The notes: generated by a model not told the origin, from the letters alone. Positions 15,657 to 24,253 are shown, numbered from the stretch's first letter. The stretch: 64,000 nucleotides of DNA from Streptomyces sp. XY006 (GCF_002237655.1 NZ_NOKT01000035.1:20090-84089); one strand, 5' to 3'. Program-made: numbers and translations.

Positions 15657-16532
15657 GTGACGGACATCCCAGCGGGAGACATTGCACGCGTCGGAGTCGT
15701 GGGCTGCGGTCAGATGGGCGCGGGGATCGCCGAGGTGTGCGCCCGGGCCGGCCTGGACGTCATGGTCGCCGAGACCACCGGCGAAGCCCTGGAGATCGGC
15801 CGCACCCGGCTGTTCGGCTCCCTGGCCAAGGCCGCCGAGCGCGGCAAGATCACCGAGGAGGAGCAGGAGGCCACGCTGGCCCGCCTGAGCTTCACCACGG
15901 ACCTCGGCGAGTTCGCCGACCGTGACCTGGTGATCGAGGCGGTCGTCGAGAACGAGCAGGTCAAGACCGAGATCTTCCAGGTCCTGGACCAGGTCGTGAC
16001 CCGGCCGGACGCCATCCTGGCCTCCAACACCTCGTCCATCCCGCTGGTGAAGCTGGCGGTGGCGACCTCGCGGCCGGACCAGGTCATCGGCGTCCACTTC
16101 TTCAACCCGGCGCCGGTGCAGAAGCTCGTCGAGCTGATCCCGGCGCTCACCACGTCCGAGGGCACGATCAGCCGGGCCCAGCTGTTCACCGAGAAGCTGC
16201 TCGGCAAGCACGCGATCCGTGCCCAGGACCGTTCCGGCTTCGTGGTCAACGCGCTGCTGATCCCGTACCTGCTCTCCGCGATCCGGATGTTCGAGACGGG
16301 CATCGCCAGCCGTGAGGACATCGACAACGGCATGGAGATGGGCTGCGCCCACCCGATGGGCCCGCTGAAGCTCTCCGACCTCATCGGCCTGGACACGGTC
16401 GCCTCGGTCGCGCAGTCGATGTACGAGGAGTACAAGGAGCCGCTGTACGCCGCTCCCCCGCTGCTGCAGCGCATGGTCGACGCGGGCCGGCTGGGCCGCA
16501 AGACGGGCTCGGGCTTCTACACGTACGGCTGA
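15657..16532 (+). CDS. 3-hydroxybutyryl-CoA dehydrogenase
   Basis: A 291-residue short 3-hydroxyacyl-CoA dehydrogenase (PaaH/Hbd/FadB2 type) that interconverts 3-hydroxybutyryl-CoA and acetoacetyl-CoA with NAD(P). The N-terminal Rossmann loop is GVVGCGQMGAGIAEVCARAG. The catalytic histidine lies in GVHFFNPAPVQKLVEL, with SNTSSIP before it. The C-terminal helical dimer domain contains HPMGPLKLSDLIGLD and the end GRKTGSGFYTY. The GTG start has a purine-rich AAAGGGACG upstream. It stands alone with a strong downstream hairpin. Use in fatty-acid degradation or in making butyrate-type precursors cannot be told from context. Confidence 0.95.
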   Translation: MTDIPAGDIARVGVVGCGQMGAGIAEVCARAGLDVMVAETTGEALEIGRTRLFGSLAKAAERGKITEEEQEATLARLSFTTDLGEFADRDLVIEAVVENEQVKTEIFQVLDQVVTRPDAILASNTSSIPLVKLAVATSRPDQVIGVHFFNPAPVQKLVELIPALTTSEGTISRAQLFTEKLLGKHAIRAQDRSGFVVNALLIPYLLSAIRMFETGIASREDIDNGMEMGCAHPMGPLKLSDLIGLDTVASVAQSMYEEYKEPLYAAPPLLQRMVDAGRLGRKTGSGFYTYG

Positions 16533-16556
16533 CCGCCCGGGCGCGGTCCTCGTCCC

Positions 16557-16598
16557 GACGCCGCCGCTCCTCCGGCCACGGCCGGAAGCGGCGGCGTC
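16557..16598 (+). terminator. Hairpin terminator after 3-hydroxybutyryl-CoA dehydrogenase
   Basis: GACGCCGCCGCT ... AGCGGCGGCGTC pair as a 12-bp stem, continued by TCCGGCC/GGCCGGA above a 2-nt bulge, about 25 nt after the stop. There is no U-tract. Confidence 0.8.
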
Positions 16599-16659
16599 CG
16601 CGTTCCGCCGCCTGTTCGTTGAGGCGGCTGGTTACAGACGGTCAGATTTCGGCCAAGCG

Positions 16660-16693
16660 GCGGGCCCGGCACCTGGGTTGGTGCCGGGCCCGC
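16660..16693. terminator. Second strong hairpin in the same gap
   Basis: GCGGGCCCGGCAC and GTGCCGGGCCCGC form a perfect 13-bp stem with loop CTGGGTTG. It may back up the first terminator or insulate the following small gene. Confidence 0.65.
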
Positions 16694-16699
16694 GGCATT

Positions 16700-16712
16700 C
16701 ACACACCGTGTG
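16700..16712. promoter_or_regulatory. CACAC-N3-GTGTG dyad upstream of the small membrane gene
   Basis: CACAC, ACC, GTGTG. The same 5-bp arms with the same 3-nt spacer occur at 19137-19149, upstream of the TPR regulator. A separate perfect palindrome, TGTGCGCACA, lies nearer the gene at 16777-16786 beside a -35-like TTGACT. This looks like a regulated promoter region. Confidence 0.45.
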
Positions 16713-16823
16713 CGCGCCGGGCTCGCATATGCCCCTCGCACACTCTCCCCAGGCGCCCACCAGGGGAGTTGACTCCTGTGCGCACACCAGGGATGTGACA
16801 TGACTACGGAAAGGAGCGGACTC

Positions 16824-17081
16824 GTGACCGTCGATCCCGAGCATCCCGTCGTCCATGGAGAACTCGCAGAGTTACGGCGCCGCCTCGATGTGGCGTACGC
16901 CCGCGTCGAGGGCGGCCTGGCACTGCTCAGTCACCGCACCGAGGAGACCGCCAAGGAGATCGAGGAACTCAACACCCGGATCCACACACTGGAACACGCG
17001 CGCTGGCCGCTGCCCGCGGTCGCCGCCCTCACCGCCGTGGGTGCCCTCGTCGTGGCGATCTGGCAGGCGTTCGGACGGTAG
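16824..17081 (+). CDS. Small coiled-coil protein with one C-terminal membrane helix
   Basis: An 85-residue protein of unknown function. Residues about 12-60 are charged and helical with heptad-like spacing (ELAELRRRLDVAYARVEG, RTEETAKEIEELNTRIHTLE). A single membrane helix follows (WPLPAVAALTAVGALVVAIW), with a short basic end. This tail-anchored layout resembles small actinobacterial membrane or holin-like proteins. The GTG start is preferred because GGAAAGGAG lies 7 nt upstream; an in-frame ATG at 16800 has no ribosome site. It shares a dyad motif with the nearby TPR regulator, hinting at common control. Confidence 0.75.
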   Translation: MTVDPEHPVVHGELAELRRRLDVAYARVEGGLALLSHRTEETAKEIEELNTRIHTLEHARWPLPAVAALTAVGALVVAIWQAFGR

Positions 17082-17095
17082 AAGGCCACGTCGGG

Positions 17096-17641
17096 TCAGG
17101 GCAACGTGTCCTGTCCGAGCCTGAGATGGTGCAGCAGAAGTAACGCGGCCGCCATGTTGGCGGCCGGGACCTCGCCGCGGGCGACCAGGTCGGGGACGAG
17201 CTTGAGGGGCACCCACTCCCGGCGGTCCGACTCGAAGTCGTCCACGGGGTGCCCGACGTACTCGCCCCGGTCGGCCCAGTACACGTGGTGCCGGGCGTCG
17301 GTGAGCCCGTTGGACGGCTCCACGCTCATGAGGTGGTGCAGCGGTCCCGGCCGCCAGCCGGTCTCCTCCTCCAGTTCCCTGGCGGCCGCGCGGGCGATGT
17401 CCTCGCCGTCCTCGACGACGCCCGCCGCGAGTTCCCACCCCCAGCTGTCCGTGATGAAGCGGTGCCGCCACAGCAGCAGCACCTCGTTGGCCTCGTTGAC
17501 CACCGTGGCCACGGCGACCGGCCGCAGTCGTATGAGGAAGTGGTCGAGGTGCCGGCCGTCCGGCAGTTCGACATCCGCGAGATTGACGCTGAACCAGCGG
17601 TTTGAGTACACAGTTTGTTCGTTGCGTTTCGTCCACTGCAC
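17096..17641 (-). CDS. NUDIX hydrolase (ADP-ribose pyrophosphatase-like)
   Basis: A 181-residue NUDIX hydrolase. The full Nudix box is present: GVVEDGEDIARAAARELEEETGW, matching G-x5-E-x7-REU-x-EE-x-GU. Residues before it (HLDHFLIRLRPVAVATVV) and after it (the SVEPSNGLTDARHHVYWAD region) resemble ADP-ribose/ADP-sugar pyrophosphatases. The substrate is probably a nucleoside diphosphate linked to a sugar or similar. The GTG start has GGAAGGTGG 7 nt upstream. Longer in-frame extensions to the right run antisense-like into the TPR regulator and are rejected. It probably follows that regulator in one transcript. Confidence 0.93.
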   Translation of the reverse strand: MQWTKRNEQTVYSNRWFSVNLADVELPDGRHLDHFLIRLRPVAVATVVNEANEVLLLWRHRFITDSWGWELAAGVVEDGEDIARAAARELEEETGWRPGPLHHLMSVEPSNGLTDARHHVYWADRGEYVGHPVDDFESDRREWVPLKLVPDLVARGEVPAANMAAALLLLHHLRLGQDTLP

Positions 17642-17747
17642 GGTTCTGCCACCTTCCGTCGAGTAAGGGGCAATATCGCAGCAGGGACGTGGTGACAGCA
17701 GGCGCACAGGAAGCGGCTCGGGACAGGCGGGGGCCGCAGCCCGGGAT

Positions 17748-19088
17748 CTACAACGGTACGCGCAGGGCCCCGTCGATGAGTTCGGCGGCCTCGGACGTAC
17801 CGGCGCACCCGCTGCGCACCAGGTGTTCGCGCACCGCGCGCAGCCGGTCGCGCAACCGCTGGGACTCCATGCCACGGGCCTGCTCGGCCATCTGCACGGC
17901 GATGGCGACGGCCTTGTCGGCGTTGCCCTGGCGCAGCTCGATGGTGCTGAGCATCGCGAGCCGGTGCACACGCCCCCGGTCGTGCGCCGGGTTGTCGACG
18001 GCGGCCGCGGCATGCTCCCCGGCGGCTGCGATCTCCCCGAGGCTGAGCAGCGCCTCCGCCACCTGGACGTTGACCAGGCCCGGCTGGACATAGCCGGTCT
18101 CGTCGGGCTCGTAGCCGCGCCGGATGCGCTCGGCCGCCTGCTCGGCGCGCCGGATGCAGGACAGGGCGCTGCCGCCGTCGCCGAGATGCGCGTACGCCTT
18201 GGCCTGCATCGCGTAGAGGTCGGAGGCGAGCGCCGGGGTGATGTGCTTGCCGGCGGCGCGCAGCGCGGCCTCGGCGAAGGCGACGGCCTGCCGGTACTCC
18301 CGCATGAACAGCGACTGGTTGACCAGCAGGGCGATGACGTACGCCCCGAGCCCCCGGTCCCCGCTGGCCTTGGCCAGGCGCAGCGCCTGGTGGAAGTAGC
18401 GCTGGGCGAGCCCGTGGGCGTCGGAGTCGTAGGCGCAGATGCCGGCGACGGCGACCAGCCCGCCGGTGGCGCGGTGCAGTTGGCGGCCGGTCTCGTCGGT
18501 GTAGCTGCCGCGCAGCAGCGGGGCGGCCTCGGCGTTGAGGAAGCCGACGATCCGGGCGCGCGTCGCGATGCCCCCGGCCTTGCGGTACATCTGCTCGTAG
18601 TGCGTGCGGGCGGCCCGCAGCATCTCCAGGTCGCCCGGGGTGACCCGGTGTCTGCCGCCCCGGGAGACGTCGACGTCCTCGGGCGGGTTCTCCCACTCCC
18701 ACACGGGCATGACGGCGGGTGTGCCGGTGAGGGCGGGGGCGCCCAGGATGTGCGGGCGCTGCTGCTGGTCGGAGCGCCACAGGGCGGTGGCCCGCTCGAC
18801 GAACCCGGAGAGCGAGCCGGTGTGCGGGGCGGACGGCTCGCCGGGCACGCCGAGTCCGATGTCGTCGAGGGTGACCTGCCGTTGCAGCCGGGCGGCCAGC
18901 ACCTCGCAGATGAGGTCGGGCACCTGCCCGCGCGGGCGCTGCCCCTTCAACCACCGGGCAACGGCGGTGTGTTCGTAGCGCAGGGACAGGCCTCGTGCCC
19001 GTCCCGCCTGATTCACGTGTGCGGCCAGCCCCGCGTGCGAGATCCCCGCCTCGTCCAGGATCGCGTCGAGCAGAGTATTGGGCTGCAT
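17748..19088 (-). CDS. NsdA-like regulator with TPR repeats
   Basis: A 446-residue protein of the streptomycete NsdA/NsdB-like group. A degenerate helix-turn-helix is at the N-terminus (LDAILDEAGISHAGLAAHVNQ ... ARWLKGQRP, residues 5-50). A long helical region follows with tetratricopeptide-like units (LAQRYFHQALRLAKASGD, YAMQAKAYAHLGDGGSALSCI, VAEALLSLGEIAAAGEHA, LAMLSTIELRQGNADKAV). Relatives repress sporulation and antibiotic production in Streptomyces, so a developmental role is likely but inferred. The start is set at MQPNTLLDAIL; an upstream in-frame ATG at 19139 lies across the promoter dyad. An 8-bp inverted repeat 46 nt upstream suggests autoregulation. Confidence 0.85.
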   Translation of the reverse strand: MQPNTLLDAILDEAGISHAGLAAHVNQAGRARGLSLRYEHTAVARWLKGQRPRGQVPDLICEVLAARLQRQVTLDDIGLGVPGEPSAPHTGSLSGFVERATALWRSDQQQRPHILGAPALTGTPAVMPVWEWENPPEDVDVSRGGRHRVTPGDLEMLRAARTHYEQMYRKAGGIATRARIVGFLNAEAAPLLRGSYTDETGRQLHRATGGLVAVAGICAYDSDAHGLAQRYFHQALRLAKASGDRGLGAYVIALLVNQSLFMREYRQAVAFAEAALRAAGKHITPALASDLYAMQAKAYAHLGDGGSALSCIRRAEQAAERIRRGYEPDETGYVQPGLVNVQVAEALLSLGEIAAAGEHAAAAVDNPAHDRGRVHRLAMLSTIELRQGNADKAVAIAVQMAEQARGMESQRLRDRLRAVREHLVRSGCAGTSEAAELIDGALRVPL

Positions 19089-19133
19089 GTGGGCCCCCCG
19101 GGTGGCTCGGTGCGGACAGGTTAGTGGTTCCGG

Positions 19134-19152
19134 GTTCACACGGGGTGTGAAC
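19134..19152. promoter_or_regulatory. Perfect dyad GTTCACAC-GGG-GTGTGAAC
   Basis: Two 8-bp arms with a 3-nt spacer, 46 nt upstream of the TPR regulator start. The inner CACAC-N3-GTGTG is shared with the promoter of the small membrane gene at 16700. A likely operator, possibly for the TPR regulator itself. Confidence 0.55.
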
Positions 19153-19353
19153 GGAGTGCTCGAATCCGCGCTGTGTGCGCGCTGTCGCTCTGCGTCGCCG
19201 GCCGGTTGACTGAAATGCCTCGCAAGAGGCCGGCCGGGCCGCCGGCTCCCCCTCGTACAGTGCGGCGGCCCGCTTCCGCCGTCCGCCCGGCCGCCTGCCC
19301 GACACTCCGTGGCGGGGCGGACGGCATCGCCGGCCGTGCGTCGTGCGTCGCGG

Positions 19354-19407
19354 TGCCTAGGGTGCCGTGGTGGTCCGCGGTGCTCAGGGTGCCGTGGTGG
19401 TCCGCGG
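19354..19407. repeat. 27-bp tandem duplication at the phosphatase 3' end
   Basis: Two copies, period 27 bp, sharing AGGGTGCCGTGGTGGTCCGC. The second copy contains the phosphatase stop codon, so the first copy is a duplicated remnant of the gene's tail beyond the stop. Confidence 0.75.
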
Positions 19408-20400
19408 GTGCGTTGTGGTCGTTCGCGCCGTTCCCTGCGCCCCCCGGTGGGCCGGCCGTCCGTTCCTCAGGACGAGCAGCGCGATGTCGTCCGGCGGTGT
19501 GCCCCGGATGTGGTGCCGCAGCGCGGTCGAGATCCTGCCGACGACGCCCTGCGCGGAGAGCGGCCCGTCCGCCGCCGCCCCCGTCAGCGCCGTCGCCAGC
19601 GGGAAGAACGCGCCACGGGTGTCCCGGGCGTCCTGCGCACCGTCCGTGAAGAGGAACAGCGCGTCATCGGGTTCGAGGCGGCCGAGCCCGACCGTCGGCA
19701 GAACCGGCGGCAGCGGGAAGAGGCCCAGCGGCGGATGCGGGTCGCCGGCGGCGAGTTGTTCCGCCCGTGTGCCGCTCAGCCGGTACGGCCAGGGATGGCC
19801 GCAGTTCAGCGCGAGCATCTCGCCGTCGGCCCGGATCTCCACGAGGAGCAGGGTCACGAACTCCTCGATGTCGCCGGCGGGATGCTCCAGACGCAGATGC
19901 CGGTCCAGGGCGCGCTCCAGCCGGCGCAGCACATCCCCGAGGTCCTTCTCGTCGTGCGCGGCCTCGCGGAAGCAGCCGAGCACGGCGGCGACCGTGCCGA
20001 ACGCGCCGATCCCGTGGCCGCGGACGTCGCCCATCACGGCCCGCACACCGTGCTCCGTGGCCACGACCTCGTACAGGTCGCCGCCGATCGCGGCCCCGCG
20101 CTCCGCCGCCACCTGGACGGCGGCGACGTCCAGCCCGTCGACGCGGGACGGCGGCGGACGCAGCAGCGCGCTCTGTGCGGCGCCCGCGACCCGGCGCAGC
20201 TGCCGCAGCTCGCGCGTCAGCGACCGCCGTACGTGGAGGATCAGCCCGGTGCCGACCGCGAAGAACACGGCGCTGGTGAGGATGCGCGCGGGGAGATCGT
20301 TCTGCTGGGCGAGCGGACAGGCCAGCTTGTACGTGACAGCCGCCGCGCCCCACACCGTCGGCAGTCCGAGCCAACGCACCCGACCACGGACGCGGATCAT
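19384..20400 (-). CDS. Membrane-associated SpoIIE-type PP2C phosphatase
   Basis: A 338-residue protein. Two hydrophobic segments near the N-terminus (about 12-30 and 40-57) suggest a membrane hairpin. A coiled linker (VRRSLTRELRQLRRVAGAAQS) is followed by a SpoIIE/PP2C domain with metal-site motifs AAIGGDLYEVV, VMGDVRGHGIGA, FLFTDGAQDARD and a C-terminal DDIALLVL. Such phosphatases act on anti-sigma-antagonist proteins or similar partners in streptomycetes; none is encoded nearby. The final 20 or so residues (RGAQGTARTTTTHP...) are not phosphatase sequence: they are read from a dispersed repeat that has replaced or extended the original end. Confidence 0.9.
   Translation of the reverse strand: MIRVRGRVRWLGLPTVWGAAAVTYKLACPLAQQNDLPARILTSAVFFAVGTGLILHVRRSLTRELRQLRRVAGAAQSALLRPPPSRVDGLDVAAVQVAAERGAAIGGDLYEVVATEHGVRAVMGDVRGHGIGAFGTVAAVLGCFREAAHDEKDLGDVLRRLERALDRHLRLEHPAGDIEEFVTLLLVEIRADGEMLALNCGHPWPYRLSGTRAEQLAAGDPHPPLGLFPLPPVLPTVGLGRLEPDDALFLFTDGAQDARDTRGAFFPLATALTGAAADGPLSAQGVVGRISTALRHHIRGTPPDDIALLVLRNGRPAHRGAQGTARTTTTHPRTTTAP
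19409..19452 (-). repeat. Dispersed repeat copy 3, inside the phosphatase coding end
   Basis: On the minus strand this reads as the GGGGCGC-GGGAAC-GCGCGAAC-CCACAACG repeat with a few mismatches to the copies at 2213 and 2292. It lies within the last codons of the SpoIIE-type phosphatase and encodes part of its Thr/Arg-rich tail. Confidence 0.7.
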
Positions 20401-20429
20401 GCCGATGGCCCCCCATCAGGCCCCTGACA

Positions 20430-20471
20430 CACAGAATCGGACCGGCCCGAGAAGGCCGGTCCGATTCTGTG
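20430..20471 (-). terminator. Terminator of the pheST transcript
   Basis: A perfect 18-bp stem, CACAGAATCGGACCGGCC / GGCCGGTCCGATTCTGTG, with loop CGAGAA, 142 nt beyond the pheT stop and 29 nt before the phosphatase start. One of the strongest hairpins in the window. No U-tract. Confidence 0.85.
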
Positions 20472-20532
20472 GGACAGTCCGCCCGAAAAGGCAGGATCAG
20501 CCACCTTTACCACTCAAAAGAGTGAGGTGACC

Positions 20533-20588
20533 CGCCCCGCCAGGGGCGCGGGGAACTGCGCGACCAGCCACAGCGGACCCGCAGCCGG
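20533..20588 (+). repeat. Dispersed Streptomyces intergenic repeat, copy 4
   Basis: CGCCCCGCCAGGGGCGCGGGG, then AACTGCGCGACCAGCCACAG, in the gap between pheT and its terminator. Same family as the copies at 2213, 2292 and 19409. Confidence 0.8.
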
Positions 20589-20612
20589 AGTCACCGCGCA
20601 GCCCCCACGGCG

Positions 20613-23126
20613 CTAACTCCGCAGCTCGGCTCCCACCCGCTCACCAGCGAGAGCGACGGCCGCGTCCCGGGCCGCGGACGCCTCGTCCACGGTCAGCGTC
20701 CGGTCGGCCGCCCGGAACCGCAGCGCGTAGGCGAGCGACTTCCGGCCCTCACCGAGCTGCTCGGCGTTCTCGTACACGTCGAACAGCCGGATGGACTCCA
20801 GCAGTTCACCGGCCCCGTCCCGCAACGCCGCCTCGACGTCCGCGGCCGGCACGAACGCGTCGACGACCAGGGCGACGTCCTGCGTGGCGACGGGGAACGT
20901 GGAGATCCGCGGCGCCGACACCGTGGCGTCACCCGCCGACTCCACGGCGTCCAGGTCGAGTTCCATCGCGCAGGTGCGCGCGGGCAGCCCCAGCGCCTTC
21001 ACGACCCGCGGGTGCAGCTCACCGGCGTGCCCCACGACCCGCTCGGCACCATCCACGGTGACGGCCAGCTCGGCGCAGCGGCCCGGGTGCCACGGCCCGT
21101 ACTGACCCTTGCGGATGATCAGCTCGGCACCGGCCTCGCGGGCGACGGACCGCGCCGCCTCGACCGCGTCGGCCCAGTCCGCCGGACGGCCCTTGCCCCA
21201 CCAGCCGGCCTGCTCGCGCGCACCGGCGAGCACGACGGCGACGTGCCGCGGCTGCTCGGGCAGTGCCGCGTTCAGCTCGGCGAGCTCCTCGTCGGTGGGG
21301 CGGCGGTCGACGGGCAGCACCGCGGCGATCCGCTGCTCCTCGCGCGGCCGGAAGACCAGGCCCGTCTCGAACAGCGCGAGGTCGTGCGAGCCCCGGCCGT
21401 CGTTGCGGCGCAGCGCGGCGAGCAGCCCCGGCAGCAGCGTCGTGCGCAGCGCGGGCTCCTCGTCGCTCAGCGGGTTGCTGAGCTTCACGACACGGCGGGC
21501 CGGGTCGTCCTTGTCCAGGGCGAGCTGGTCGAAGACCGGTTCGCCGATGAACGGGTAGTTCGGCGCCTCGACGTATCCGGCGCCGGCCAGGGCGCGGCCG
21601 ACGCGCCGGTGCAGCCGCTGCCGGTCCGTGAGGCCCAGGCCGGCCGGCGGCTTGGGCAGCGTGGAGGGCAGGTTCTCGTAGCCCTCCAGGCGGATGACCT
21701 CTTCGGCCAGGTCGTTCGGGTCGGTCAGGTCCGGCCGCCAGGACGGCACGGTGACCAGGAGCTCGTCCTGCCCGTAGACGTCGCAGCCGATCTCCTGGAG
21801 CCGCCGGACGACGGTCTCGCGGCCGTAGGCGACGCCCGCGACCTTGTCCGGGTGGTCGGCCGGGATGGTGATGGTGCGCGGTGCGGTCGGGGCGAGGACC
21901 TCGGTGACACCGGCCTCGGCCGTGCCGCCGGCGAGGAGGACCAGCAGGTCGACCGTGCGCTGCGCGGCAGCGGCGGCGGCCTGCGGGTCGACACCGCGCT
22001 CGAAGCGCCGGGACGCCTCGGAGGAGAGCTTGTGCCGGCGGGCCGTGCGCGCGATCGACACCGCGTCGAAGTGGGCCGCCTCGATGACCACGTCGGCCGT
22101 GGCGTTCTCCACGTCGTCGTGGTCGGCGATCTCCGTGTTGGCGCCGCCCATGACACCGGCGAGACCGATCGGCCCGCGGTCGTCGGTGATCACCAGGTCC
22201 TCGGCGTCCAGGGTGCGCTCGACGCCGTCGAGGGTGGTGAGCTTCTCGCCCGGCTCGGCCCGGCGCACGCCGATGGTGCCCTGGACCAGGCCGCGGTCGT
22301 AGGCGTGCAGCGGCTGGCCGAGCTCCATCATCACGTAGTTGGTGACGTCGACGGCGAGCGAGATCGGGCGCATGCCGACCTTCTGCAGCCTGCGCTGCAG
22401 CCAGATCGGGGAGCGGGCCTCGGCGCTCAGGCCGGTCACCGTACGGGCGGTGAAGCGGTCGCAGCCGGTGGGGTCGGAGATCCGCACCGGGTAGCCGTAG
22501 GCGTTCGGGCCGGGCACGTCGATCAGCGCCGGGTCGCGCAGCGGCAGGCCGTAGGCGATGGCCGTCTCGCGGGCGACGCCGCGGATGGACAGGCAGTAGC
22601 CGCGGTCGGGCGTGACGGCGATGTCGAGGACCTCGTCGACCAGCTCGAGCAGCTCGACGGCGTCCTTGCCGACCTCGGTCTCCGGCGGCAGCACGATGAT
22701 GCCCTTGGTGCCGTCGTCGCCCATGTTCAGCTCGTCGCTGGAGCAGATCATGCCGCGCGACATCTTGCCGTAGGTCTTGCGCTCGGCGATCTGGAAGTCA
22801 CCGGGCAGGACCGAGCCGGGCAGGGCCACGACGACCTTGTCGCCGACGGCGAAGTTGCGGGCGCCGCAGACGATCTCCTGGGGCTCGCCCGTGCCGTTGG
22901 CCCGGCCGACGTCGACGGTGCAGAAGCGGATCGGCTTCTTGAACTCCGTCAGCTCCTCGATGGTCAGCACCTGGCCGACCACCAGCGGGCCCTTGAGGTC
23001 GGCGCCGAGCCGCTCGACGGTCTCGACCTCCAGACCGGCCGAAATGAGCTTGGCCTGGACGTCCCGGCCGGTCTCCGTCGCCGGCAGGTCGACGTACTCC
23101 CGCAGCCAAGAAAGCGGGACCCGCAT
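20613..23126 (-). CDS. pheT: Phenylalanyl-tRNA synthetase beta subunit
   Basis: An 837-residue PheT, half of the alpha2-beta2 enzyme that charges tRNA-Phe. The order is as in the family: N-terminal MRVPLSWLREYV, a tRNA-binding OB domain with CGARNFAVGDKVVVALPG, the B3/B4 editing domain (SSEASRRFERGVDPQAAA), B5 with RPDLTDPNDLAEEVIRLEGYENLP, a core resembling the catalytic fold (LSNPLSDEEPALRTTLLPGLL), and the C-terminal anticodon-binding FDX domain ending EASAARDAAVALAGERVGAELRS. The ATG overlaps the pheS stop by one base (TGATG), so synthesis is coupled to the alpha subunit. Confidence 0.98.
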   Translation of the reverse strand: MRVPLSWLREYVDLPATETGRDVQAKLISAGLEVETVERLGADLKGPLVVGQVLTIEELTEFKKPIRFCTVDVGRANGTGEPQEIVCGARNFAVGDKVVVALPGSVLPGDFQIAERKTYGKMSRGMICSSDELNMGDDGTKGIIVLPPETEVGKDAVELLELVDEVLDIAVTPDRGYCLSIRGVARETAIAYGLPLRDPALIDVPGPNAYGYPVRISDPTGCDRFTARTVTGLSAEARSPIWLQRRLQKVGMRPISLAVDVTNYVMMELGQPLHAYDRGLVQGTIGVRRAEPGEKLTTLDGVERTLDAEDLVITDDRGPIGLAGVMGGANTEIADHDDVENATADVVIEAAHFDAVSIARTARRHKLSSEASRRFERGVDPQAAAAAAQRTVDLLVLLAGGTAEAGVTEVLAPTAPRTITIPADHPDKVAGVAYGRETVVRRLQEIGCDVYGQDELLVTVPSWRPDLTDPNDLAEEVIRLEGYENLPSTLPKPPAGLGLTDRQRLHRRVGRALAGAGYVEAPNYPFIGEPVFDQLALDKDDPARRVVKLSNPLSDEEPALRTTLLPGLLAALRRNDGRGSHDLALFETGLVFRPREEQRIAAVLPVDRRPTDEELAELNAALPEQPRHVAVVLAGAREQAGWWGKGRPADWADAVEAARSVAREAGAELIIRKGQYGPWHPGRCAELAVTVDGAERVVGHAGELHPRVVKALGLPARTCAMELDLDAVESAGDATVSAPRISTFPVATQDVALVVDAFVPAADVEAALRDGAGELLESIRLFDVYENAEQLGEGRKSLAYALRFRAADRTLTVDEASAARDAAVALAGERVGAELRS

Positions 23127-24253
23127 CAGATCTCCATCCCGAACGGCCGGGTGAACCGGACGTCACCCTCGACCATGTCTCGCATGTCCTCGACGTTGTG
23201 GCGGAACATCAGCATCCGCTCGATGCCGAACCCGAAGGCGAAGCCGCTGTACTTCTCCGGGTCGACACCGCAGGCCCGCAGCACGCGGGGGTTGACCATG
23301 CCGCAGCCGCCGAGCTCGATCCAGCCCTCGGACGAGCAGGTGCGGCAGGAACGGTCGGGGTTGCCGACGGACTCGCCCTTGCAGACGTAGCAGAGCATGT
23401 CCATCTCGGCGCTGGGCTCGGTGAACGGGAAGTAGTTCGGCCGCAGCCGGGTCTTCATGTCCGCGCCGAACAGCGACTGGACCATGTGGTCCAGGGTGCC
23501 CTTGAGGTCGGCCATCGTCAGGCCCTCGTCCACCGCGAGCAGCTCGATCTGGTGGAAGACCGGCGTGTGGGTGGCGTCCAGCTCGTCGGTGCGGAACACC
23601 CGGCCGGGGCAGACGATGTACACGGGCAGCTCACGGTCGAGCAGGGCGCGCGCCTGGACCGGGGAGGTGTGCGTGCGCAGCACGACGCCGGAGCCGGACT
23701 CCTCGGTGCCCTCGGGGCCCTGCACGAAGAAGGTGTCCTGCATCTGCCGGGCCGGGTGGTCGGGCAGGAAGTTGAGCGCGTCGAAGTTGAACCACTCCGC
23801 CTCGGCCTCCGGCCCCTCGGCGACCTCGTAGCCCATGGCCACGAAGACGTCCGCGACCCGCTCCATCATGGTCGTGAGCGGGTGCCGGGCGCCGGACGGT
23901 ACGCGGTCGTAGGGCAGCGTGACGTCCACCGCCTCCTCGACCAGCACCCGCGCGTCGCGCTCGGCCTCCAGCTCGGCCTGGCGCGCGGCGAGCCCCTTGT
24001 TGACGGCGCCGCGGGCCTGGCCGACGCGCTTGCCGGCCTCGGCCTTGGCGTGCGGGGGCAGGGCGCCGATCTCGCGGTTGGCGAGGGCCAGCGGCGAGGC
24101 GGGGCCGGTGTGGGCGACCTTGGCCTCGTGGAGCGCGTCGAGGGAGTCCGCGGCGGCGAAGGCGGCGAGCGCCTCGTCCCGCATGCGCTCGATCTCTTCC
24201 GGTTTCAACGTCTCGACCTCGACCGGGTCGTACGACTTATTCGGTGCCGACAT
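23126..24253 (-). CDS. pheS: Phenylalanyl-tRNA synthetase alpha subunit
   Basis: A 375-residue PheS, the catalytic subunit. The N-terminal coiled coil (about 1-90) binds tRNA. The class II aminoacylation core has motif 2 around LRTHTSPVQARAL and VFRTDELDATHTPVFHQIE, and motif 3 FAFGFGIERMLM near the C-terminus. A small CxxC pair region (MLCYVCKGESVG, CRTCSSEGWIEL) is characteristic of actinobacterial forms. The subunit is slightly longer than E. coli PheS because of this insert. The start ATG has GGGAAGAG just upstream. It is preceded by a 154-nt leader containing a hairpin. Confidence 0.98.
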   Translation of the reverse strand: MSAPNKSYDPVEVETLKPEEIERMRDEALAAFAAADSLDALHEAKVAHTGPASPLALANREIGALPPHAKAEAGKRVGQARGAVNKGLAARQAELEAERDARVLVEEAVDVTLPYDRVPSGARHPLTTMMERVADVFVAMGYEVAEGPEAEAEWFNFDALNFLPDHPARQMQDTFFVQGPEGTEESGSGVVLRTHTSPVQARALLDRELPVYIVCPGRVFRTDELDATHTPVFHQIELLAVDEGLTMADLKGTLDHMVQSLFGADMKTRLRPNYFPFTEPSAEMDMLCYVCKGESVGNPDRSCRTCSSEGWIELGGCGMVNPRVLRACGVDPEKYSGFAFGFGIERMLMFRHNVEDMRDMVEGDVRFTRPFGMEI

